From Thermoanaerobaculia bacterium (GTDB taxonomy: Bacteria > Acidobacteriota > Thermoanaerobaculia > Multivoradales > JAHEKO01): a stretch of DNA of 59,346 bases. Both the position numbers and the translations under genes were made by a program. The notes under the pieces were generated by a model, which was not told the DNA's origin, did not search any database, and saw only the letters and a program-made list of their open reading frames with translations. Below, piece by piece: positions 50,499-57,710 of the stretch. How positions within the stretch are numbered: the stretch's first letter is position 1; every line of letters starts with the position of its first letter. The stretch covers positions 1 to 59,346 of the forward strand of contig CALZKB010000006.1 of the NCBI GenBank assembly GCA_945787575.1, read 5' to 3'.

Positions 50499-52201
50499 TG
50501 GACCCTCACTTTCACCAGCTCCCTGCCCGCCGGGTCGAGAACGTGGACCCCGCAAGCCATACAGGGATCGAACGAGTGAACGGTGCGCAAGATCTCGATC
50601 GGCTGCTCCGGATCGGCGACCGGGTTGGCGATCAGCGCCTCTTCGTAAGGTCCTCGTTGGCCCATGGCATCGCGCGGCCCGGCGTTCCAGGTCGAGGGCA
50701 CGACGCACTGGTAGTTGGCGATCTCGCCGTCGACGATGTGCACCCAGTGCCCGAGCGCGCCGCGCGGCGCCTCGTGAAAGCCGGCGCCGGTGCAGTCCTT
50801 CGGCCAGCTCGACGGTTCCCACTTGGAGTTGTCGTGGATGCGGAGATCGCCACGGCCCATGTTGTCGGCCAGCTCGTCGAGCCAGCCGTCGAGCTTCTCG
50901 GCCAGCACCAGGGTTTCGAGTCCGCGGGCCGCGACGCGGCCGAGCGTCGAGAACAGCGCCTCGGGTCCGACGCCCAACTGGCCGAGGGCGTAGTTCACGA
51001 GCTCCTGGACTCGCGGATTGCCCGAGGCGTAGGCGACCAGCATTCGCGACAGCGGACCGACCTCCATCGGCTGATCGTCGTAGCGCGGCGACTTGAGCCA
51101 GCTGTACTTGCCGTCGGTGTCGAGGCGGTCGTAGGGTGGCTGGGGACCGGTGTAGGTCGGTCGGGTCTCCCCCTCGAAGGGGTGCAGCCCCTGGTCGTCG
51201 CCGTCGCCGTACTCGAACCAGGAGTGGGTGACGTACTCGTTGATCTTGGCCTGATCGAGCGGTTCGATGTTGCCCAGGTCGCGCTGGCGAATGATGCCGC
51301 TCGGCAGGAACAGCGGCGGATCCGCCTCGTCGGTCTCGGGATACTCCCCGTACACCAGATAGTTGCCGACGCCGGCGCCGTATCCCGCCCAGTCCTTGTA
51401 GAACGAGGCGACCGCCAGCAGATCGGGGATGTAGACCTTCTCGACGAACTTCTTGGCCTCGCCGATCAGCTTGCGCATCGCCGAGATCGAGGTCATGTTG
51501 ATCGACGCCTGTTGATCGGGATCGACCGGGGTGGCCATGCCGCCGACGAGGAAGCTCTGCAGGTGAGGATTCTTGCCTCCGAGAATGGCGTGGATCTTGA
51601 TGAACTCGCGCTGCCAGTCCAACGCCTCGAGATAGTGGGCGACCGCCATCAAGTTCGCCTCCGGCGGCAGTCGGTAGGCGGAGTGTCCCCAGTAGGCGTT
51701 GCCGAACGGCCCGAGCTGGCCGCCTTCGACGAAGTGCTGCAGCCGCTCCTTGACGGCGCCGAAGTAGGTGGCGCTCGACAGCGGCCAGTCGGAGATCGAC
51801 TGCGCCAGGCTCGCCGTCGAAGCCGGGTCGGCCGACAGCGCCGAGACGATGTCGACCCAGTCGAGTGCGTGCAGGTGGTAGAAGTGGACGACATGGTCCT
51901 GCACCATCTGGGACGCCATGATCAGGTTGCGCAGCAGGCGCGCGTTGGGCGGCGGTTCGGCGCCGATGGCGTTCTCGACCGCCCGGATCGAGGTGATGGC
52001 GTGAACGGTGGTGCAGACACCGCAGATCCGCTGAGTGAAGGCCCAGGCGTCGCGCGGATCGCGGCCTTTGAGGATGAGCTCGACACCGCGAAACATGGTC
52101 GAGGAAGACCAGGCGTTCTGCACGGCGCCATCATCGACTTCCGCCTCGATCCTCAGGTGACCCTCGATGCGAGTGACGGGATCGACGACTACATGGGTCA
52201 T
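50495..52201 (-). CDS. [NiFe]-hydrogenase large subunit (group 1)
   Basis: The catalytic subunit, 568 residues, holding the NiFe centre that splits H2. The two Cys pairs are present: RICGVCTTVHAITS near residue 60 and DPCMACGVHVLD near the C-terminus. After the His of the latter a 15-residue tail (VLDPAGRELVKVRVQ) remains, the substrate of the maturation protease. The N-terminus DPVTRIEGHLRIE is standard. It sits between the small subunit and cytochrome b genes with 4-bp overlaps on both sides. Confidence 0.96.
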   Translation of the reverse strand: MTHVVVDPVTRIEGHLRIEAEVDDGAVQNAWSSSTMFRGVELILKGRDPRDAWAFTQRICGVCTTVHAITSIRAVENAIGAEPPPNARLLRNLIMASQMVQDHVVHFYHLHALDWVDIVSALSADPASTASLAQSISDWPLSSATYFGAVKERLQHFVEGGQLGPFGNAYWGHSAYRLPPEANLMAVAHYLEALDWQREFIKIHAILGGKNPHLQSFLVGGMATPVDPDQQASINMTSISAMRKLIGEAKKFVEKVYIPDLLAVASFYKDWAGYGAGVGNYLVYGEYPETDEADPPLFLPSGIIRQRDLGNIEPLDQAKINEYVTHSWFEYGDGDDQGLHPFEGETRPTYTGPQPPYDRLDTDGKYSWLKSPRYDDQPMEVGPLSRMLVAYASGNPRVQELVNYALGQLGVGPEALFSTLGRVAARGLETLVLAEKLDGWLDELADNMGRGDLRIHDNSKWEPSSWPKDCTGAGFHEAPRGALGHWVHIVDGEIANYQCVVPSTWNAGPRDAMGQRGPYEEALIANPVADPEQPIEILRTVHSFDPCMACGVHVLDPAGRELVKVRVQ

Positions 52202-53334
52202 GCCTGGTCTCCTTTCTCCTCAGCCGCCGGTCTCTCCGGGGCTGCAGCCTTCACGTAGGTCCGCTCGCGGAAGGAGCGTTTGCCTAGCTGCACGAGGCCG
52301 TGAGCGGCAAAGGCCGCCGCTACCCCGGCGGTCGCCCAGATGCCCACCCGATCGACTTTCGAGTGGAGTCCAAAACCGGGCACCCCGGCAAGATGCGAAT
52401 AGAACGGCGTCATCTGGTCCCAGAAATCCGGCTCGGCGCAACCGATGCACCCATGGCCGCAGCCGATCGGCCAGTTGGTCCCCTCGTTCCAGCCGACGTT
52501 GGGGCAGTTCTGGTAGCTCACCGGTCCCTTGCAGCCCATCTTGTAGAGGCAGTAGCCGGTGCGATGACCGTCGTCGCCCCAGTTCTCGACGTATTGGCCG
52601 GCGTCGTAGTGCGCTCGCCGCTCACAGTTGTCGTGGATGGTCTTGCCGTAGGCGAAGAGCGGTCGCTTGTATGCATCGAGCGGCGGCAGGCGATTGAAAG
52701 TCAGGTAGTAGACGATGACTGCCACCAGGTTGTCGGCGTTGGCCGGGCAGGCTGGAAGGTTGATCAGGTTCTTCACTCCGGGCACCGCGTCGGCGACGCT
52801 CAGCGCGCCGGTGGGGTTGGGTGCGGCCGCCGGCAGGCCGCCGAACGCCGCGCACGTGCCGATGGCGATCGTCGCCAGCGCGTTGCCACAGACCTCGCGA
52901 GCGATGTCGATCGCGGCCCTGCCGCCGATGGTGCAATAGGCGCCGTTGGCTCCGGTGGGAATCGAGCCTTCGACGACCGCGATGTAGCCGCCGGGCTTGT
53001 CCGCCACAACGCCGGCGAGTGCCTCTTCCGCTCGGTGACCGGCCGCCGCCATGATCGTCTCGTGGTAGTCCACCGACAGCGTGTCGAGCACGATATCGGC
53101 GACTGTCGGCCGTCCGGCACGAAGAAACGACTCGGTGTTGCCGGCGCAGTCCTGGAACTCGAGCCAGACGAGCGTCGGCTTCTCCTTTCTCTCGATCGCA
53201 TCGGCGATCTTGGCTCCAGCGGAAGTCGGGAGCGCGAGAGCGGTGCTCATCACCCCACAGAAACCGAGGAAATCCCGCCGCGACACACCTCGCCGTTCGA
53301 GCTCCTCAACCAGCCAAGATGGCGTTTGATCCAT
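52198..53334 (-). CDS. [NiFe]-hydrogenase small subunit (group 1), Tat-exported
   Basis: The iron-sulfur subunit, 378 residues from the ATG at 53334 (preceded by GAAGGAGGG). A Tat signal (SRRDFLGFCGVMSTALALP) exports the folded dimer, and a C-terminal hydrophobic helix (IWATAGVAAAFAAHG) anchors it. Cluster ligands are seen in IGTCAAFGG, LPACPANADN, HDNCERRAHYD, GYCLYKMGCKGP, YQNCP and GCGHGCIGCAEPDF. At the proximal cluster the usual CxxC reads DCAGNTESF, with Asn where the second Cys is expected. The subunit heads the operon; the region upstream shows no clear promoter motif. Confidence 0.95.
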   Translation of the reverse strand: MDQTPSWLVEELERRGVSRRDFLGFCGVMSTALALPTSAGAKIADAIERKEKPTLVWLEFQDCAGNTESFLRAGRPTVADIVLDTLSVDYHETIMAAAGHRAEEALAGVVADKPGGYIAVVEGSIPTGANGAYCTIGGRAAIDIAREVCGNALATIAIGTCAAFGGLPAAAPNPTGALSVADAVPGVKNLINLPACPANADNLVAVIVYYLTFNRLPPLDAYKRPLFAYGKTIHDNCERRAHYDAGQYVENWGDDGHRTGYCLYKMGCKGPVSYQNCPNVGWNEGTNWPIGCGHGCIGCAEPDFWDQMTPFYSHLAGVPGFGLHSKVDRVGIWATAGVAAAFAAHGLVQLGKRSFRERTYVKAAAPERPAAEEKGDQA

Positions 53335-53491
53335 GGCACCCTCCTTCGTAAGTCGAGTTGCACGTAGCCTCTCACCGCTGGGGCGAGGGACACTACACGC
53401 GGGAAGAGGGGTGGTCCATACGCTCAAAGGGGGGTGTCCGAACTACCTCGCGGGGTGGCGGCGCTTGGCGGCCGGTTAGGATTCCCGCCGG

Positions 53492-54187
53492 ATGAGGGGC
53501 CTTTTCCAAACGCTGTTCGACGACGACGTGCTGGTCGGCGAGATCGACCCGCGGCAAGTTACCGCTTCGCAGCTACTGCCGGGGGAGGTGCAGCTGATCC
53601 GGCATGCGGTGGCCAAGCGGAAGCGGGAGTTCACGGCGGGTCGGGTGCTCGCCCGCCTGCTGCTGACGCGGCTGGGGGTGGCGCCCGGCTTCGAGCTGTT
53701 GATGGACGACGATCGCGCGCCGCGCTGGCCGGAGGGATTCGTCGGCAGCATCACCCATGTCGAACGTTGGGCGGCGGTGGCAGTCGCCCGCACCGACCAG
53801 GCGATCTCGCTCGGCTGCGACCTCGAGGTCGATCAGCCGCTGGCACAGGAGGAGTGGAGCGTCGTCTGCGGTCCGCGGGAGCTCGCGTGGCTCGAAGCGC
53901 AACCGCGGGAGCGGCGCGGCCGTCTGGCAAAGCTCCTGTTCTCGGCCAAGGAGACGGTCTACAAGGCGCAGTATCCGTTGACGAGAACGGTGCTCGAGTT
54001 CGGTGACGTCGAGGTGGAGATCGATGCCGGAGGCGGCTTCGAGACCATGCTCGAGACGATCTCCGGGCCTCGGCATCGAGGGTCGGTTCTGCGAGGTCGC
54101 TGGCGGGCGGACGGCGGTCTTATCGCCACCGCCATGACCATTCGACCCGGCGCTCGCACCGCCGGCTCACTCGATGTACCCGAGTGA
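53492..54187 (+). CDS. 4'-phosphopantetheinyl transferase (EntD-like)
   Basis: A 231-residue Sfp/EntD-family enzyme that activates carrier proteins by adding the phosphopantetheine arm of CoA. Motifs are KREFTAGRVLARLLL, GFVGSITHVE, LGCDLEVD (Mg-binding Asp and Glu) and LFSAKETVYKAQYP. The ATG at 53492 gives a normal family length. It is divergent from the hydrogenase operon and ends 21 bp inside the convergent sulfatase-fold gene. It probably serves the NRPS encoded at the right edge of the window. Confidence 0.92.
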   Translation: MRGLFQTLFDDDVLVGEIDPRQVTASQLLPGEVQLIRHAVAKRKREFTAGRVLARLLLTRLGVAPGFELLMDDDRAPRWPEGFVGSITHVERWAAVAVARTDQAISLGCDLEVDQPLAQEEWSVVCGPRELAWLEAQPRERRGRLAKLLFSAKETVYKAQYPLTRTVLEFGDVEVEIDAGGGFETMLETISGPRHRGSVLRGRWRADGGLIATAMTIRPGARTAGSLDVPE

Positions 54188-56311
54188 TCGCAAGGTTTCG
54201 AGAAGCTCGGGATCGGCCTGCTCGTCGCCGCGATCCGCTCGCGATCCGAGCTCCCACTCTCGATCGAGAATCTCCAGCAGCTCCGACCGGAGGCGAGCCG
54301 CCAGCCGAGGGCTCTGGGCGCCGATCTCGGTAGCTTCGAAGGGTGAGCTTTCCAGGTCGAAGAGGAGTGTCTCGAGACCCCCGGCATCTAGCTCTCGGCG
54401 CCGGGCGCCTTCGACGACGAGCTTGAGATTGTCCCGATAGAGCGCGGCGCGCGCGAGGGGGAGCGTACTCATGGCTCCCGGGATCGGATGCGGATTCCAC
54501 TCGGTGAGGACGAACCGGTCGCTCTCGGTTTCGAAGAGCGGCCCGGTGTTCGCCTCTCCGGCGGCCAGCGCCATCATCGCCACGGCGACCTCGGCCTGTT
54601 CGACCAGGTGCTGCAGGCGCCGGCCCGCTCGCTGCAGCGGCCGCTTGATGATCAGCGGGATGCGCACGGCCGCTTCGTAGGCGCCATGATGGTCGTAGTA
54701 GAGCGGCAGCTCGGGGTTGTCGAAGAAGGCCTCGCCGTGATCCGAAGTGACGACGATCAGCGCCTCGTCGTAGAGCCCCCGGGCTCTCAGGATCTCGAAA
54801 AAGCGCCCGAGCTCGGCGTCGAGCCGCGCTACCTGGGCGTGGTAGGAGCGCCGCGTCCACTCGGCGTGCTCACGGTCGAAGACCTCCGGCTCTTCGAATC
54901 CGGCGAGCAGACGGATCAGATCGAGCACGAAGGCACGGTTGTCTTCGCGCGAGAGGTCCGCCGCCGGCGGATAGGGCCGGTGCACGTCCATGAGGTTGAG
55001 GAACTGGTAGACCGGTCGATCCGTCGCGGAGAGCTCGCCGACGGCGAAGTCGAGCACTTCGCGAGCCGTCGCATGACGCCGCAGCCCCGTCAGTTGGGTG
55101 ATCATCTGGTCCTCAAGCGCCGGCCGGCCGCTCGGCGAGAGCGCGTACCAGAGTCTGAGCGGCATCGTCTGCAAGATCCAGGCGCGCCCGGGATGCCGGT
55201 AGCGCCGGCAGCCGCGGACGAGGCCCGAAGCCGGGCCGACAATCCCGTTGGCCGCGATGCAGGAGGTGCCGTAGCCGCGCCGGGAGAAGCGCTCGTGCAC
55301 GGTCGAGAGGGAAGGTGTGAGTTTGCTGCCGTAGCCGGAAACCGACGTCATGTCGACGCGGTGTCGCGAGACTCGCGAGCCGGTGAAGAGCGAAGCGTGA
55401 GCCGGCAAGGTCCAGCTAGCGTTGGCGACCGCGCGCGTGAAGACGTCGCTGTGCGCGGCCAGCCGCGCCAGGTGCGGAGTGCGGCAGCCGGAGTCGGCGC
55501 CGAGGTCGACGGCGTCGGCGCGCAAGGTATCGACGACGATCAAGAAGACCGGATGAGAGCGACTCTCGACCGGGTGCTGGCCGCTCTCCGAGAGGATCAT
55601 GTCGTCGCTCACCGGCGTCGGGTCGACGACGAGCGCGTGCGGTGCAGGCGCCGCGGCGCGCACGAAGCCGACGAGTCCGAGGAGCGAGACGGCGATAGCC
55701 GCCATTCGGTGTCTTCGAAAGCCCGCCAAGGCCCCTGCCGCGAGGGTCGCGAACAGCGCGAGAGCCGCCAGGGAGAAGAACCGCGAGCGCGCCGGCAGCC
55801 CGAGCGGCTCCGATCGCAGCAGGTAGTAGCCCAACAGCGCGGCCAGCACAAAGACGACCGGGAGCACGAGCTGCCGCGGAGAATGCCCGCTCAGACTGCG
55901 GCTCAGCGTATAGGTCGCCGCGAGGCCGAGCGCCACGACGGCGAGCGCGGCCGGGCGGCCGACGGCCGAGGACAGCGGCTCGCGAAGCAACGGCCAGCCG
56001 TGAGTCACCCCGCCGATCACGGCCACCAGACCGAGCGCCCAGTCGCACGCCGAGAGGCGGCCCAATCGCGCCGCACCCAGTCGCCCGAGCCCCGCGGCGA
56101 GGACCTTGGCCGCCATGGCGGCCAAGCCGACTCCGATCGCCACGGCGGAGTAGGTCAGCAGGACCGCCGACCAGGCGCGCGCCGAGCGCAGATCGCTGGC
56201 CGGCGCCAGGAGCCCCATCTCGACGACGGCCAATGCGCCGAAAGTGATCGCGAGCAGGCCCCAGCTTGCGAGGAGCTCTCGCCCGGCGCTGCCGCCGCGA
56301 GTCTTCTTCAT
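54167..56311 (-). CDS. membrane sulfatase-fold (alkaline phosphatase superfamily) enzyme
   Basis: A 714-residue protein. The first 240 or so residues hold six to eight membrane segments. The remainder is a sulfatase-like catalytic domain: FLIVVDTLRADAV at the first metal site, SWTLPAHASLFTGS at the nucleophile, and VVTSDHGEAFFDNP at the second metal site. True sulfatases have CxPxR, matured to formylglycine. Here the motif is TLPAH, so Thr is the probable nucleophile, as in phosphoglycerol and phosphoethanolamine transferases and related hydrolases. It ends with LLETLRSLGYIE, common in this family. It may modify a lipid or the neighbouring natural product. Confidence 0.87.
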   Translation of the reverse strand: MKKTRGGSAGRELLASWGLLAITFGALAVVEMGLLAPASDLRSARAWSAVLLTYSAVAIGVGLAAMAAKVLAAGLGRLGAARLGRLSACDWALGLVAVIGGVTHGWPLLREPLSSAVGRPAALAVVALGLAATYTLSRSLSGHSPRQLVLPVVFVLAALLGYYLLRSEPLGLPARSRFFSLAALALFATLAAGALAGFRRHRMAAIAVSLLGLVGFVRAAAPAPHALVVDPTPVSDDMILSESGQHPVESRSHPVFLIVVDTLRADAVDLGADSGCRTPHLARLAAHSDVFTRAVANASWTLPAHASLFTGSRVSRHRVDMTSVSGYGSKLTPSLSTVHERFSRRGYGTSCIAANGIVGPASGLVRGCRRYRHPGRAWILQTMPLRLWYALSPSGRPALEDQMITQLTGLRRHATAREVLDFAVGELSATDRPVYQFLNLMDVHRPYPPAADLSREDNRAFVLDLIRLLAGFEEPEVFDREHAEWTRRSYHAQVARLDAELGRFFEILRARGLYDEALIVVTSDHGEAFFDNPELPLYYDHHGAYEAAVRIPLIIKRPLQRAGRRLQHLVEQAEVAVAMMALAAGEANTGPLFETESDRFVLTEWNPHPIPGAMSTLPLARAALYRDNLKLVVEGARRRELDAGGLETLLFDLESSPFEATEIGAQSPRLAARLRSELLEILDREWELGSRADRGDEQADPELLETLRSLGYIE

Positions 56312-56321
56312 CCGGCGGCCA

Positions 56322-57710
56322 TCAATCGCGAGCGGATTCGCGGTACGCCTTCTCGATGACGTCGACCGCGGCGTCCGGTTGTTTGTAGCGTTGAAAGCTC
56401 GCTCTCATCGCCTCGACGTTGCGCCGGATCGTCGGGTCGGTCAGCGCCTGCTCGAGCTTGCGCTCCATCGCTTCGACGTCGTCGCGGTCCTTGTCGGCCA
56501 CCACCCCTAATCGATGGAAGCCAACCCGAGCGGCGCACCCGTTCTGATCCACGTGTTGGGTCGAGTAGACGAGCATCGGCACGCCAAGCTCGATGCACTC
56601 GTTGATGGTCGTGACGCCCCCATGGGTGATGGCGCACGCCGCGCCGCGCAGCACCTCCACTTGCGGCGCGTAGTCGAGCACGAGGGCGTTCTCCGGTACC
56701 GGCTCGAGAGCTCCGATTTCTAGCTTGCCGCCGAGCGCGAGCACCAGGTCCCACTCGGGCCGCCGCTCGAAGACGTCGATCACTCGCCGCAAGAACTGGC
56801 GGTCCATCGACCAGAAGCTACCGAGAGAGCAATAGACGAGGGGACGCTCGGAGCCGGCGAGTCGCCGGCGTTGCTTGAACTGCCGCCAGCGCTCGGCGGA
56901 ATCGGGATCGACGAGAACCTCCCGCCGATCGAGCCGCACCATCGGACCGACGTAGTGGACGGTCGGCCACCGCTCTTGCGGAAGCTCCATCTCCCACGCG
57001 TTGAAACAGAGCAGCGGGAGGTGGCTGTAGACATACGGCCGGAGCCAATGAGAGCGATCCGTCTCGCGGCCGATGGCAAAGCCGCGCGCCTTGGCCACGG
57101 CCCGCAGATCGTCCACGTCGAACGTGTCGTAGGTGACCGGCCGGAAGATCTCCCCCCTGACGGCGCGGCGGACCCGGTCCTGCAATTCGCCGTTGACGGT
57201 CGCGAATCGAAGCCGCCACCAGGAGAGCGCGATCCTGAGCCGCCGCCGGGAGCCGTCGGGCATGAGCGTGGTGTGCATCGGCGGCAGGCCGGCTCTTCGG
57301 AAGACCGAGAACCAGACGATGGGCAGGAGGGTCGGGATTCGCGACGCGGCGGTGGCGATCACCGCGAAGTGCATCTCGATGTCGATCAGGAGCAGATCGG
57401 GAGCGAGGTCGCCGACGATGCGCTCGATCTCGTCGTTGGCGATCGACCGGCGGCGGATCGAGCGCCGTCGAGTGAGCGACCGCAGCCAAGCCAGCGGCCT
57501 GGAGATCGGGATCGCCCGCCCCGCCTCCACTTGGAACGGTTGGTCCGCAAGCAGCCGCGTGCAGCGGAGCCCTTGAGCCTCCACCTGGTCGACGATGTCC
57601 GCCGGGCTTGCGTAGACGACCTCGTGCCCGGCGGCGAGCAGCCGGCGGCTCAGCTCGAAGCTCGAGTTGAGGGTGCTCGCCATGCCGTTGGTGATGTAGA
57701 GAACCCTCAC
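56322..57710 (-). CDS. GT1-family (UGT/MGT-like) glycosyltransferase
   Basis: A 462-residue GT-B glycosyltransferase. The N-terminal half opens MRVLYITNGMASTLNSSFEL and binds the acceptor. The C-terminal half holds the nucleotide-sugar site: LVYCSLGSFW, then VLDYAPQVEVLRGAACAITH, then GGVTTINECIELGVPMLV, the HGGxxTxxE-type signature of GT1. The family glycosylates lipids, macrolides and peptides. The ATG shares four bases with the stop of the NRPS gene, which supports sugar transfer to that product. The acceptor is inferred. Confidence 0.9.
   Translation of the reverse strand: MRVLYITNGMASTLNSSFELSRRLLAAGHEVVYASPADIVDQVEAQGLRCTRLLADQPFQVEAGRAIPISRPLAWLRSLTRRRSIRRRSIANDEIERIVGDLAPDLLLIDIEMHFAVIATAASRIPTLLPIVWFSVFRRAGLPPMHTTLMPDGSRRRLRIALSWWRLRFATVNGELQDRVRRAVRGEIFRPVTYDTFDVDDLRAVAKARGFAIGRETDRSHWLRPYVYSHLPLLCFNAWEMELPQERWPTVHYVGPMVRLDRREVLVDPDSAERWRQFKQRRRLAGSERPLVYCSLGSFWSMDRQFLRRVIDVFERRPEWDLVLALGGKLEIGALEPVPENALVLDYAPQVEVLRGAACAITHGGVTTINECIELGVPMLVYSTQHVDQNGCAARVGFHRLGVVADKDRDDVEAMERKLEQALTDPTIRRNVEAMRASFQRYKQPDAAVDVIEKAYRESARD

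Noticed and set aside
50498-52258. Long plus-strand frame opposite the hydrogenase large subunit.
   Set aside because: The hydrogenase frame is unambiguous. The opposite frame is Arg/Val-rich without motifs.
53335-53491. Sigma-54 promoter upstream of the hydrogenase operon.
   Set aside because: No GG-N10-GC element of the form TGGCAC...TTGCA is seen, and no HoxA/HupR-type activator gene is in the window.
54488-56359. Long plus-strand frame (623 codons) opposite the sulfatase-fold gene.
   Set aside because: Its composition is dominated by Arg, Glu and Gln, typical of antisense reading of membrane and catalytic segments. No domain is seen.
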